A DNA stretch of 64,000 nt from Vogesella sp. LIG4 (GTDB taxonomy: Bacteria > Pseudomonadota > Gammaproteobacteria > Burkholderiales > Chromobacteriaceae). A program made the translations under genes and the position numbers. The stretch lies in contig NZ_LT607802.1 in assembly GCF_900090205.1 (NCBI RefSeq), forward strand, positions 2,222,554-2,286,553, given 5' to 3'. Positions 7,902-16,523 of the stretch are shown piece after piece. The stretch's first letter is position 1. Each line of letters begins with the position of its first letter. The notes under the pieces are model-generated. The model saw only the letters and a list, made by a program, of their open reading frames with translations. It had not been told where the DNA came from and made no database searches.

Positions 7902-9152
7902 TCAGGTCACCGAGGCGCGCTGGTGGAATTCGGGGCGATCCCAGCTGCCGCTGTCCAGGATGTCGCGCAGCACTTCCACCGCGTCCCAGATGTCGGCATG
8001 GCCCAGGTACAGCGGGGTGACGCCGAAGCGCAGCACTTCCGGCTCGCGGTAGTCGCCGATCACGCCGCGGGCGATCAGCGCCTGCATCACCGCGAAGCCC
8101 TGCGGGTGGCGGTAGCTGACGTGGCTGCCGCGCTTGCCATGTTCGCGCGGGGTGATCAGCGTCAGCGGGTGTTGGCCGCAGCGCTGCTCCACCAGCTGGA
8201 TGAACAGGTCGGTGAGCGCCAGCGACTTGGCGCGGATGTCGGCCATGTCGGCTTGCAGCGCCACGTCCAGCCCGCATTCCACCATCGCCATCGAGGTGAT
8301 CGGCTGCGTGCCGCACAGGAAGCGGCGGATGCCGTGCGCCGGCTGGTAGTTGTCGGTCATGGCGAACGGGCGGTTGTGGCCCCACCAGCCGGACAGCGGC
8401 TGCCAGAAGCGGTCCTGGTGGCGCGGCGCCACCCAGATGAAGGCCGGGGAGCCCGGGCCGCCGTTCAGGTATTTGTAGGTGCAGCCCACGGCGAAGTCGG
8501 CGTCGGCGGCGTTCAGGTCCACTTCCACTGCGCCGGCGGCATGCGCCAGGTCCCAGATCACCAGCGCGCCGCGCTGGTGTGCCAGCGCGGAGACGGCGGC
8601 CATGTCGTACATGGCGCCGGTACGGTAGTTCACGTGCGACAGCGCCAGCACCGCCACGTCGGCATCCAGCGCCTGCTCCAGCGGCAGCGCGTCGTCGATC
8701 AGGCGCAGCTCGTAGCCCTGCTGCAGCAGGTCGATCATGCCTTCGATCATGTAGATGTCGGTGGGGAAGTTGTCGCGCTCGGACACGATGACGCGGCGCT
8801 GCGGCTGGGCCTGCTGCTGGATGCGGATGGCGGCGGCCAGGGCCTTGAACAGGTTCAGCGAGGTGGTGTCGGTAACCACCACTTCGTTTTCGCCGGCGCC
8901 GATCAGCTGGCCCAGCTTGTTGCCCAGGCGGCCGGGCAGCTCGAACCAGCCGGCAGTGTTCCAGCTGCGGATCAGGCCCACGCCCCATTCCTGCGCCACC
9001 ACTTCGGCACAGCGCGACATCGACGCCTTGGGCTGCGCGCCCAGCGAGTTGCCATCCAGGTAGATGACGCCCTGCGGAATGTTGAATTGCTCCTTGAACG
9101 AAGCCAGCGGGTCGCGGGCATCGGCGGCCAGGCAGTCGGCACGGGTCAGCAT
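7902..9152 (-). CDS. kynU: Kynureninase
   Basis: This 416-residue PLP enzyme cleaves kynurenine to anthranilate and alanine, or hydroxykynurenine to hydroxyanthranilate, in tryptophan breakdown. Visible family features are the N-terminal YLDGNSLG, the aspartate contacting the PLP ring in [10 protein letters not shown] (about D201), and the lysine of [11 protein letters not shown] (K227), which binds PLP. Length matches the family. The start at 9152 has GAGGA about 7 bases upstream; longer versions extend into the divergent promoter region. No kynA or kynB is adjacent. An Lrp/AsnC gene is transcribed divergently, as kynR is in Pseudomonas. Confidence 0.94.
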   Translation of the reverse strand: MLTRADCLAADARDPLASFKEQFNIPQGVIYLDGNSLGAQPKASMSRCAEVVAQEWGVGLIRSWNTAGWFELPGRLGNKLGQLIGAGENEVVVTDTTSLNLFKALAAAIRIQQQAQPQRRVIVSERDNFPTDIYMIEGMIDLLQQGYELRLIDDALPLEQALDADVAVLALSHVNYRTGAMYDMAAVSALAHQRGALVIWDLAHAAGAVEVDLNAADADFAVGCTYKYLNGGPGSPAFIWVAPRHQDRFWQPLSGWWGHNRPFAMTDNYQPAHGIRRFLCGTQPITSMAMVECGLDVALQADMADIRAKSLALTDLFIQLVEQRCGQHPLTLITPREHGKRGSHVSYRHPQGFAVMQALIARGVIGDYREPEVLRFGVTPLYLGHADIWDAVEVLRDILDSGSWDRPEFHQRASVT

Positions 9153-9252
9153 GTCTGTGTTCCTCTTTACGTAGATGCCGGCGGCGCCGGCTGCTGCAAT
9201 TGTTCGGTGCGTTGGCCGCACCGCTCTCCACACCAAAATCGTAGCACCGCGG

Positions 9253-9276
9253 CAAGTTTGGCTGGTTGCAAACTTG
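9253..9276. promoter_or_regulatory. Inverted repeat between kynU and the Lrp/AsnC gene
   Basis: CAAGTTTG (9253-9260) and CAAACTTG (9269-9276) form a perfect 8-base inverted repeat with an 8-base spacer in the divergent intergenic region. It is a candidate operator for the adjacent Lrp/AsnC regulator. Confidence 0.45.
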
Positions 9277-9343
9277 ACTTGTGAAACGGCGGTTTTTCGC
9301 AAATCATGCAGTGGTGAGGTGAATGTAAGAAAGGATCTTGCGT

Positions 9344-9805
9344 ATGCAACTGGATGCCATCGATTTTCGCATTATGACCGCGCTGCAGGCCAATGGCCGG
9401 CTCAGCAACCAGGACCTGGCCGACAAGGTGGCGCTGTCGCCATCGGCCTGCCTGCGGCGGGTACGCACGCTGGAGGAAAACGGCCTGATTCGCGGCTACC
9501 ACGCGCGGCTGGACGCGGTGCAGCTGGGTTACGAGCTGGAGGCCATCGTGCACGTGACGGTGGATCACAGCCACCCGGACTGGCACGAAGGGTTCTTGAA
9601 GCAGGTAACCGAGTTCGACGAAGTGGTGGCCGCCTACGTGGTGAGCGGCGCCAGCAACTATGTGCTGCACATCCGCGCCAAGGGGCTGACGGCGTTTTCC
9701 GGCTTCGTGGTGGAAAAGCTGAACAAGCTGCCGGGCATGCGCGACATCTGTTCCTACATCGTGATGAAGACCATCAAGGACAAGTTGGCCGAATTGCCGC
9801 TGTAA
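9344..9805 (+). CDS. Lrp/AsnC-family regulator, probably of kynU
   Basis: This 153-residue protein has an N-terminal helix-turn-helix ([20 protein letters not shown]) and a C-terminal RAM ligand-binding domain with [19 protein letters not shown] at 9331-9335 fits the ATG at 9344, whereas a TTG at 9338 is too close to it. Divergent placement next to kynU matches the KynR arrangement known in Pseudomonas, where the regulator responds to kynurenine. The specific target here is inferred from position and the intergenic inverted repeat. Confidence 0.85.
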   Translation: MQLDAIDFRIMTALQANGRLSNQDLADKVALSPSACLRRVRTLEENGLIRGYHARLDAVQLGYELEAIVHVTVDHSHPDWHEGFLKQVTEFDEVVAAYVVSGASNYVLHIRAKGLTAFSGFVVEKLNKLPGMRDICSYIVMKTIKDKLAELPL

Positions 9806-9862
9806 TATTCGATATAAATTTCCGTATATCGTATGTTTCTATAAAAGCAGAGTGGCGGGGCA

Positions 9863-10623
9863 ATGATGGTGAGCATATCCGGCTGGGCAGGGCGGATGGT
9901 GGCTGTACTAGGCTGCAGCCTGTGGTTGGCGGGGGCGGCGCAGAGCTGCTGACACACAGCACCGATGGCCAGGTGGCGTATCGCAATGGCCAGCTGCATG
10001 GCTTGCCGCATGGCGGCAAGCGCGCCTTCTTTGTGGAGTTGCTGTTACAGCTGCAGCAGGAGCTGCAACTGCATGTGGCGGTACGCGACGTGCCGCTGGC
10101 TCGCGGCTGGCAGATGCTGCAGGTGCAGCCGCAGGTGGCGCTGTTCAATCTCAGCCGCACCCTGGCCCGCGAACCGCTGGCCCGCTGGGTGGGGCCGATC
10201 TGGCAGGAGGCGGACTACTTTTACGAGCGCTCGGCCTACCCCACCGGCGTTACCCGCCTGGAAGAGGCGCGCTTGCTGCCGGTATGCGTGCTGAACGGCA
10301 ATGTGCATGATCATCTATTGGCCCAGCTGGGTTTCAGCCAGCTGTCGCGCAGCAACAGCTACGAAGGCTGTTTGCAGATGCTGGTGGCGGGCAGGGTGGA
10401 GCTGGTTGTTTCCTCCAGCCTCGATATCGACCGCAAGCTGCGCAACGCCGACATCAACCCGCGCGAAGTCAGCCAGCTGCCGGTGGTGGTGAATAGCGAC
10501 GACGGCTACATCGCGCTGTCCGCCGCCACACCGGAGCAGGAGGTACGCCGCTGGCAGGCGGCGCTGGACAAGCTGCGCCGCAATGGCGTGTACCAGCAGC
10601 TGTACCAGCAGTTTGCCGAGTAG
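9863..10623 (+). pseudogene. Frameshifted periplasmic solute-binding-like gene
   Basis: From the ATG at 9863 one frame encodes a good signal peptide (MMVSISGWAGRMVAVLG then a hydrophobic run to AGAAQSC) but stops at 9950-9952. The mature domain continues in another frame from about 9940 to the TAG at 10621-10623, with ELLTHSTDGQVAYRNGQ, the SYEGCLQMLVAGRVELVV region and a C-terminal NGVYQQLYQQF helix typical of family 3 binding proteins. The mature frame has no good start of its own. A single-base indel near 9940-9950 would restore one protein of about 250 residues. It is either a broken gene or a sequencing error. No permease is nearby. Confidence 0.7.
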
Positions 10624-10713
10624 CGCCGCACTCCCCGGTTACGGTTCCCTCCGCAGGCAGGTGGCACTGCGACTGATTGTCGGTTTCCCTGCGCAGAGCC
10701 CGGCCCAAATGCA

Positions 10714-10742
10714 CAAGGCCCTGCCGGCTGGGCAGGGCCTTG
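10714..10742 (-). terminator. Terminator downstream of the amino-acid-binding protein gene
   Basis: CAAGGCCCTGCC and GGCAGGGCCTTG form a perfect 12-base stem. It lies between two convergent genes (ends at 10623 and 10761) and could serve both; T-runs are short. Confidence 0.65.
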
Positions 10743-10760
10743 CTGTTGCGGCATGGGCTA

Positions 10761-11546
10761 TCAGTAAATATCGCGCCCGAAGTACTGCACGCTGAGTTTC
10801 TTGAAGGTGCCGTTGGCGCGTACCGCGGCAATGGCCTTGTTCAGGCGCGCCACCAGCTCCTTGTCTTCCTTGCGCACCGCCATGCCGGCGCCCGCGCCCA
10901 GCACTTCGCGCTCGGCGGCATTGTCGCCGTTGATAGACGGGCCGACGAAGGCAAAGCGCTTGCCCTGTTCGCTCTTGAGGAAGCCGGCCTCAACCTGCAG
11001 CTCGTCCTGGAAGCTGGCATCCAGCCGGCCGTTCATCAGGTCGGCATAGGCCTTGTCCTGGTCTTCGTAGCGCACCACGTCCATGCCGCGCGGCGCCCAG
11101 AACTTGCTCAGGTACATGTCGGCGGTGGTGCCGCGCTGCACGCCCACGTGCTTGCCGTTCATGCCTTCCGGGGTGAACTTGAGCGGGCTGCCCTTGGCCG
11201 CGATCATGCGCTGCGGGGTGCGGAAATAGCGCTCGGTGAAGGTGACCGTTTTGGCGCGCTCGCTGGTGATGGTCATCGACGAGATGATCAGGTCGTATTT
11301 CTTGGCGATCAGCCCGGGGATGATGCCGTCCCAGTCCTGGTTGATCAGGCTGCAGCGCGCCTTCATCTCCTTGCACACGGCGACGGCAAGGTCGGCCTCG
11401 AAGCCGATGATCTGGCCGCTGGGGTTCAGCGATTCGAACGGCGGGTAGCTGGCATCGGTGCCGATGCGCAGGTTGCCAAGATCGGTGGCGCCCGCCTGCA
11501 GGGCAATGCCGGACAGCAATACGGCACACAGGGTTTTCAGCTTCAT
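10761..11546 (-). CDS. ABC transporter amino-acid-binding protein (ArgT/HisJ-like)
   Basis: A 261-residue periplasmic protein. A signal peptide ends near ALQAGA. The mature part has the family 3 signature (LRIGTDASYPPFESLNPSGQIIGFEADL, quoted here only by its start LRIGTDASYPPFE and GFEADLAVAVC), then DGIIPGLIAKKYDLIISSM and a C-terminal ANGTFKKLSVQYFG. This pattern is close to lysine/arginine/ornithine- or histidine-binding proteins. GGAGGAG at 11552-11558 favours the ATG at 11546 over a GTG at 11549. No permease or ATPase is adjacent. The next gene upstream on the same strand is a basic-amino-acid-type decarboxylase, so a shared substrate is possible. Confidence 0.85.
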   Translation of the reverse strand: MKLKTLCAVLLSGIALQAGATDLGNLRIGTDASYPPFESLNPSGQIIGFEADLAVAVCKEMKARCSLINQDWDGIIPGLIAKKYDLIISSMTITSERAKTVTFTERYFRTPQRMIAAKGSPLKFTPEGMNGKHVGVQRGTTADMYLSKFWAPRGMDVVRYEDQDKAYADLMNGRLDASFQDELQVEAGFLKSEQGKRFAFVGPSINGDNAAEREVLGAGAGMAVRKEDKELVARLNKAIAAVRANGTFKKLSVQYFGRDIY

Positions 11547-11642
11547 CACGACTCCTCCGGTTTGTAGTAACAGCTTTTTATTCAGGTGATGGTGTTGCAG
11601 GTATTGCCGGCGGCGACGGGGCCGCCGCCAGCGAAAGCAGGC

Positions 11643-13028
11643 TCAGCCCAGGTCGCGCTCCAGCCGTAGCATGTCGTCGAACTGCTCGCGGCGGCGCACC
11701 AGCCGGCAGTGGCCGCCGTCGTCGATCAGCACCGCGGCGGCGCGCGGCTGGGCGTTGTAGACGGTCTGGGTTTCCAGCTGGTAGGCGCCCACGTCGAGGA
11801 AGGCCAGCACGTCGCCGCTGGCGCTGCTGTCCGGCAGCAGGAACTGCTCGCCCAGCGGGCCCTGGCGGAAGTAGTCGCCGCCGTCGCACAGCGGGCCGCC
11901 CAGCTTTACCGCCTGGCAGTGGCTGGCGGTTACCCGGCTGGCGTTGTAGACGTAGAAATACCAGTCCTTGTAATCGGGAATCACATTGAAGCCGGCATCC
12001 AGCATGCGCCATTGCACTTGGCCTTCCACGCTGCCGTCCTCGCGCAGCAGGGTCTTGTGCTTGCCGCTGACAATGCCGGTGAGCAGCAGCGCGGCGCTGC
12101 CCACTACCTTGCGGCCGGGCTCGATGCAGATTTCGATGTCCTGGCGCCAGGCATGCACTTCGCGGATCACCGCCTGCGCAAACTCGCTGGCGCCGATCTG
12201 CGGCTGCATATTGTCCGGCCCGCCGGCACCGCGGTCGCTGGCATAGCGATACGGCGTGGGAATGCCGCCGCCGACGTTGATCATGTCGAAGCGGATGCCC
12301 AGTGTGGCTTCCAGCTGGCGGGCGGTATTCACCAGCACGCGGCTGGCGGCGGCGAAGGGCTCCGCATCCGGCACCTGGTCGCCCACGTGCATGTGCAGGC
12401 CGCACAGCCGCACATAAGGCATCTCCAGCGCCTGGCGGCACAGCCGCTCGGCATCCGCCAGGTCCACGCCGGACTTGGCGCGGAAGGCGGTGATCAGCCC
12501 CTCATGGGTGGCGGCCTTCACGTTCGGCTCCACCCGCAGGCAGATGCGCACCGGCAGTTGCAGCTGCCGGCTGATGCGGTCGATGGCGGCCAGCTCCTGT
12601 TCGCTGTCCACATTGATGGCGTGCAGCTGCTGGCGGATGGCGAAATCCAGCTCCTCGTCACGCTTGGCCACGCCGTTGTAGACGATGTCGCTGCCTTGAA
12701 AGCCCGCCGCCAGGCAGCGGCGGATCTCGTTGACCGAATTGGCCTCCACGCTGATGCCTGCCTCGCGTACTACCTGCAGCACCGCCAGCAGCGAGCAGGC
12801 CTTGGAGGCGTAGCAGATGCGGGTGTTGCCGTGCGTCGCGAACGCCTGCCGGATTTCCGCGATATTGCGGCGCACTTCCGGTGCCGAGTAGACAAACAGC
12901 GGCGTATCGAATGTGGCCGCCAGCGCCGGCAGCTCAACGCCCTCGAACGCCAGCTGCCCACCACTGGCGCTCAGGCGGCGGTCATGCTGTAGGGTATATT
13001 GCCGTTGGGAATCGTATTCGTGGTACAT
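11643..13028 (-). CDS. PLP-dependent decarboxylase (DAP/ornithine/lysine decarboxylase family, fold III)
   Basis: The 461-residue protein has the alanine-racemase-like barrel with the PLP lysine in ICYASKACSLLAVL, a glycine-rich phosphate site (NVGGGIPTPYRYA), and the C-terminal beta domain with PLCDGGDYF, where CxGD contributes the catalytic cysteine. It is longer than typical LysA (about 415-420), and the C-terminal domain carries a long insert. It could be diaminopimelate decarboxylase or a D-/L-lysine or ornithine decarboxylase. The divergent LysR gene recalls lysR-lysA. GGAG about 6 bases upstream supports the ATG at 13028. Substrate is left open. Confidence 0.75.
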   Translation of the reverse strand: MYHEYDSQRQYTLQHDRRLSASGGQLAFEGVELPALAATFDTPLFVYSAPEVRRNIAEIRQAFATHGNTRICYASKACSLLAVLQVVREAGISVEANSVNEIRRCLAAGFQGSDIVYNGVAKRDEELDFAIRQQLHAINVDSEQELAAIDRISRQLQLPVRICLRVEPNVKAATHEGLITAFRAKSGVDLADAERLCRQALEMPYVRLCGLHMHVGDQVPDAEPFAAASRVLVNTARQLEATLGIRFDMINVGGGIPTPYRYASDRGAGGPDNMQPQIGASEFAQAVIREVHAWRQDIEICIEPGRKVVGSAALLLTGIVSGKHKTLLREDGSVEGQVQWRMLDAGFNVIPDYKDWYFYVYNASRVTASHCQAVKLGGPLCDGGDYFRQGPLGEQFLLPDSSASGDVLAFLDVGAYQLETQTVYNAQPRAAAVLIDDGGHCRLVRRREQFDDMLRLERDLG

Positions 13029-13124
13029 GCGGGCTCCGTAGGCTGGCGCTGTGTATTGAGCAACATACGGAAATAGCCTAATTTGTACGAACGAATTATT
13101 GGCATGAAGCTATTCCATACCGTC

Positions 13125-14033
13125 ATGAACGAGACCCACCATCTTCCCGCCCTTACCGCGCTGCGCGCCTTCGTTACCGTGGTGCAGGCTGGCAGCTTTA
13201 CCGAGGCCGCGCGCCGGCTGTGCCTCACCCAGGGGGCCATCAGCAAACAGATTCGCCTGCTGGAGGAGCATTACGGCACGCCGCTGCTGCAGCGGCAGAG
13301 CCGCCAGGTGCAGCCCACGCCATCCGGCCGCGTGCTGCTGCCGGTGGCGCAGGACGTGGTGGAGCGGCTCAGGGAGGTGGAGCGCAAGCTGAAGACGCAG
13401 ACCGACATCCTGTCGCTGCAGGTGTATGTCAGCTTTGCCGTGCGCTGGCTGATGCCGCGCCTGGGCAGCTTCTACCAGCAACACCCGCTCACCCAGCTGC
13501 GCATGGAAAGCATGGTGTACGAACCGGCCGAACTCGACCCTGGCGCCTCCCAGGCCTACATCCTGTTCGGGCGCGGCAGCTGGCCGGAGATGCGGGCGGA
13601 ACTGCTGCTGCCGGAGCTGCTGAGCCCGGTGTGCGCACCGTCCATGCTGCAGGGCGAGCATGCGCTGCGCAGCCTGGACGCGCTGCGCGGCCATACCCTG
13701 TTTCACACCACCAAGGATTACGAGGAATGGGAAGCCTGGCTGGCCACCCAGGGCGTGCATTCGCTGGCACAGTACAAGCACCAGGTGGTGGACCTGCACC
13801 ACCTGGCCTGGACTGCCGCCGCCAGCGGGCTGGGGGTGGCCATCGGCGATATGGCGCTACTGCAGGAGGAACTGCAGCAAGGCCGGCTGGTGCGCCCGTT
13901 CGAACACGTGCTGCACACCGGCGCCGGCTACTACCTGGTGTACCCGGACAGCTATGCGGAACATCCCGGCCTGCAGGCGCTGCTGTCCTGGTTGCGGGAA
14001 CAGGCGGCGGCTAGCGCGGCGGTATTGGCATAG
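13125..14033 (+). CDS. LysR-family transcriptional regulator (GcvA-like)
   Basis: About 302 residues: an N-terminal winged helix (LPALTALRAFVTVVQAGSFT, then RRLCLTQGAISKQI as recognition helix) and a periplasmic-binding-like effector domain. The opening LPALTALRAF is typical of GcvA-type LysR proteins, which favours the ATG at 13125; ATG 13104 and TTG 13083 in frame would only add residues before the helix. None has a clear ribosome site. It is divergent from the fold-III decarboxylase gene across about 95 bases and probably regulates it. The effector is unknown. Confidence 0.85.
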   Translation: MNETHHLPALTALRAFVTVVQAGSFTEAARRLCLTQGAISKQIRLLEEHYGTPLLQRQSRQVQPTPSGRVLLPVAQDVVERLREVERKLKTQTDILSLQVYVSFAVRWLMPRLGSFYQQHPLTQLRMESMVYEPAELDPGASQAYILFGRGSWPEMRAELLLPELLSPVCAPSMLQGEHALRSLDALRGHTLFHTTKDYEEWEAWLATQGVHSLAQYKHQVVDLHHLAWTAAASGLGVAIGDMALLQEELQQGRLVRPFEHVLHTGAGYYLVYPDSYAEHPGLQALLSWLREQAAASAAVLA

Positions 14034-14045
14034 CCGGGCGGCAGG

Positions 14046-14426
14046 CTAGAACATGCCGTGCTGGTTGGGCATCGCCGCCGGTTGCGGCTGGCCGATATCC
14101 CACAGCTCGGCAATGCGGCCATGCTCGAAACGGAAGATGTGCACCACGGCCAGGGTCAGCGCCATGGCCGGCAGGTGGACACGCGAATGCACCGCCACCA
14201 GCTCCCCCTCGGCAATGACTCTTTGCACCTCGAAAGTCTTGTCCGGGTGCTGCCGGGCGTTGTCGCGCATCGCGGCCTGCAGCGTGGCGCCATCGCCGGC
14301 AAAGCCGGGGTTGTGATGCCGGAAGTTGGCCGCAGCAAAGCGCGCAAAGGCTTCATCGACCTGGCCGGCGGCGGCCAACTGCAAAAAGGCAACCGCGGCT
14401 TGCTTGGGGCTGGCAGGGGTGGTCAT
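14046..14426 (-). CDS. SnoaL-like / NTF2-fold protein
   Basis: A 126-residue protein with a predicted NTF2-like cone fold: an N-terminal helix (AAVAFLQLAAAGQVDEAF), RHHNPGFAGDGATLQAAM, then VAVHSRVHL and a C-terminal strand VVHIFRFEHGRIAELWDIGQ. This order is characteristic of SnoaL/polyketide-cyclase-like proteins, many of unknown substrate. It converges on the LysR gene, with 12 bases between stops, and is the last ordinary high-GC gene before the tRNA-Ser island. Confidence 0.75.
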   Translation of the reverse strand: MTTPASPKQAAVAFLQLAAAGQVDEAFARFAAANFRHHNPGFAGDGATLQAAMRDNARQHPDKTFEVQRVIAEGELVAVHSRVHLPAMALTLAVVHIFRFEHGRIAELWDIGQPQPAAMPNQHGMF

Positions 14427-14557
14427 GGCGTTTCCTTGGGGAGTGCGGATACGATATGTTTCTTTATACAGTGGCGCTGCAGGACGAAGGTGTCGGCATA
14501 CGCGACGGGCAGGGTTGGGCGGGGAGCGGGGCAGGGGCAGATCTGTGGCAGAACAGC

Positions 14558-14583
14558 AAAAGCCCCTGATTTCTCAGGGGCTT
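14558..14583 (-). terminator. Terminator beyond tRNA-Ser 3' fragment, copy 1
   Basis: AAGCCCCTGATTTCTCAGGGGCTT-type hairpin. A matching hairpin lies at the same distance from the tRNA-Ser 3' end in copies 2 and 3. Because the DNA on its far side is ordinary high-GC chromosome, this is probably the original terminator of tRNA-Ser before insertion. Confidence 0.7.
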
Positions 14584-14595
14584 AGGTATTTGGTC

Positions 14596-14652
14596 TGGCG
14601 GAGAGAGAGGGATTCGAACCCTCGGTAGGCTCGCACCTACGCCTGATTTCGA
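14596..14652 (-). repeat. tRNA-Ser 3'-end fragment, copy 1 (att-like site)
   Basis: The 57 bases match the 3' part of the complete tRNA-Ser at 17468-17557, from the CCA end through the T arm and variable arm to the anticodon stem, then diverge right after GATTTCGA. There is no 5' half, so it cannot be a functional tRNA. It marks the distal boundary of the island. Confidence 0.85.
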
Positions 14653-14929
14653 TTTTGGTTGCAAATGCAACATATTCATAAGGTTAGGTGTTTTCTTCCT
14701 CTAAAAAAACATACTGTTATCACGCCTAAAGCCCAATGAATATGTAGTTTGTATTTGTTGCTTTAGATCATTTTTCCTGCCTTGTTGGTCAGACGGCTGC
14801 CGACCCAAAGCAGCTGTTACCGACATGAAGACGTGGACGTTCACGAATGAGAGAGTAACTGGTCTTGTTCTGGGCTGAGTACCAAAGCCCACCGGTTGCA
14901 AGTGGCCTTGCTGACCGAATAGTAGGGCC
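14653..14929. other. AT-rich stretch without a convincing gene
   Basis: This part of cell A contains one open frame on the minus strand (14967 down to 14701, 88 codons) that overlaps the end of the glycosyltransferase gene. It has no recognisable domain. I see no promoter or RNA structure here that I can support. Confidence 0.4.
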
Positions 14930-15778
14930 TTAAACAGATTGAGAATATCCTGCCAATAGGGCCTCATACTGAATCTTTGCCAACGTACGCTTTAGGTATG
15001 TTGGATGGTTTGGAATGAACGGCGATGGGGCAAGGCAGATGTTGTATTTCTTTGCTAAAAGTCGATTCCCAAGTCCATAACGTTGGAATCGTTTGATGAA
15101 TGCTCCGGTGTCTTCCTCAAAATCGTGATGGACAATTGCGCTGTGGACAAAAGCTAGTCTTCCTGACCCAAACAGGCGAAATCCAAGGTCGATATCTTCA
15201 CCTGCAGCAAGAGGAAAAGACTCATCAAACCCTCCCACAGCAAAAAAAGATGCACGATGAATACATGCTGAAGCAGTAATCAGATAAAGCGGCTCCTCGT
15301 CTTCAGCAAATTGTGGAAACAAGATTTCTTGAGAGTCGTAATACCTTCCTAGCAGACGATTTGTACTCGACTTCACTCGACCGGCCATTCCGATGACATC
15401 ACCAGAAGCACGCTCAAATTCAAGTAGGGCATCCCTTTGAACAATGCAGTCACTATCAAGGAACCAAATCCACTCACCGCGCGATGCTTGAGCACCAGCG
15501 TTACGCGCAGCCGCAGGCCCAGGTGTATGGCAACTAACGATTGAGACAGGGTATGGCATTCCCGGTAATGAGAGAGGGGATTGAGAAAGGTTATCAACAA
15601 CTACAACCTCTTTGGGCAATTCGGTTAAGTTTGCAATCGACCTCAGTAGCCGAATCACCCCCGGCTGATTATCACGAACCGGGATAACAACAGAAACTTC
15701 TCCAGCTCTCAATCGTGGGGCGTGAAGGTGCAGTGTTCGCTCTGGACGGAACGTTATCCATGAAGAAGGGGCAGTCAT
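14930..15778 (-). CDS. Family 2 glycosyltransferase
   Basis: The 282-residue protein shows the GT-A fold sequence signals: VSVVIPVRDNQPGVIRLLRS at the nucleotide-binding strand, EVVVVDN, GPAAARNAGAQASRGEWIWF, the metal-binding DSD of FLDSDC, and VGGFDESFPLAAGEDIDLGF near the acceptor site. Such enzymes transfer sugars to surface glycans. No other polysaccharide gene is nearby. Codon use and base composition are more AT-rich than the flanking chromosome, fitting transfer within the tRNA-Ser island. The acceptor and sugar cannot be named. Confidence 0.85.
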   Translation of the reverse strand: MTAPSSWITFRPERTLHLHAPRLRAGEVSVVIPVRDNQPGVIRLLRSIANLTELPKEVVVVDNLSQSPLSLPGMPYPVSIVSCHTPGPAAARNAGAQASRGEWIWFLDSDCIVQRDALLEFERASGDVIGMAGRVKSSTNRLLGRYYDSQEILFPQFAEDEEPLYLITASACIHRASFFAVGGFDESFPLAAGEDIDLGFRLFGSGRLAFVHSAIVHHDFEEDTGAFIKRFQRYGLGNRLLAKKYNICLAPSPFIPNHPTYLKRTLAKIQYEALLAGYSQSV

Positions 15779-16218
15779 AATTAGTCGAAGTAAGGAATTT
15801 TTAATGCTATTTGACTATTATGCAGCAAGACTTCACACCTCGCACATAAACTACCAAATCGTGCGAGAGCCACTCTTCTGAAATGTTAAGTCAGCTGAAC
15901 GAATTTTTATGATTTTGGCATGGTTTGGGTGCTAAACATAGTCTCGAAGATCCGCTGAGTGACGAATTGCTCAATGACTGCTCCTGGCTGTAAGCAGACC
16001 TATCCGCTGCGGGGGATCGGCATTTTTGTGGATTTGTTGACTGGCTAGAAGTCAGGAAACAAATTCATGAAAATCAGTGCCTTGCGCGACTCCCACGAAG
16101 TGTTTTTTTAGATTAATAAGACTGACTTTAGAACGAAGGCAGGGACGGAAACCGGTGTTTCCGGGAAAGGGAAAAACAAAAAAAGCCCTTGATTTCTCAA
16201 GGGCTTAGATGTGTGGTC
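15779..16218. other. Non-coding AT-rich part of cell A
   Basis: No supported gene. The last 150 bases (about 16060-16218) resemble the bases at the matching position of cell B (about 17285-17467): a segment with TGAAAATCA, then AGGGACGGAAACCGG, then a terminator hairpin and the tRNA 3' end. This shared segment is probably the inner att arm of each element. Confidence 0.55.
16183..16206 (-). terminator. Terminator beyond tRNA-Ser 3' fragment, copy 2
   Basis: AAGCCCTTGATTTCTCAAGGGCTT forms a hairpin. The matching hairpin of the intact tRNA-Ser at 17431-17454 has the same sequence. Confidence 0.7.
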
Positions 16219-16282
16219 TGGCGGAGAGAGAGGGATTTGAACCCTCGGTAGGCTTGCACCTACGCCTGATTTCGAGTTAGGT
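16219..16282 (-). repeat. tRNA-Ser 3'-end fragment, copy 2 (att-like site)
   Basis: About 64 bases match the 3' part of tRNA-Ser with three or so substitutions and extend slightly further into the anticodon stem than copy 1, then diverge. It separates cells A and B of the island. Confidence 0.85.
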
Positions 16283-16323
16283 GGCAAATTCAATATTTTC
16301 AGTAACTTATCCGATTTTTTTTT

Positions 16324-16391
16324 TCTACAAAAATGCTTTGTAATGAGCTGTTACAGCCTTATTTTGCTAGGGTGTGGCTGTTTTTTGTAGA
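16324..16391. repeat. Short repeats TTTTTGTAGA near the left end of cell B
   Basis: TTTTTGTAGA occurs at 16324-16333 (minus strand) and at 16382-16391 (plus strand). The same word is repeated three times at the other end of the cell (17353-17382). The layout resembles arm-type binding sites of a tyrosine integrase. Confidence 0.45.
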
Positions 16392-16523
16392 AGGGTGGGC
16401 ATGCCTTCTGTAGTGGAGGCCGTATCGGCCGAGAATCTTCTGTCGGCAGCTTGCGACCCATAGGCGACGGTCGGCGTTTTAGGAAAGCGGACGATTAATG
16501 TAGAGGTAACCGGCCTGCGCGGT

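Noticed and set aside
14701..14967. 88-codon frame at the left of the island
   Set aside because: It overlaps the glycosyltransferase end, has no clear start site and no recognisable domain; coding is not supported.
14596..16282. Two further tRNA-Ser genes
   Set aside because: Only the 3' portion matches; the D arm and 5' acceptor strand are missing, so they are att-like fragments.
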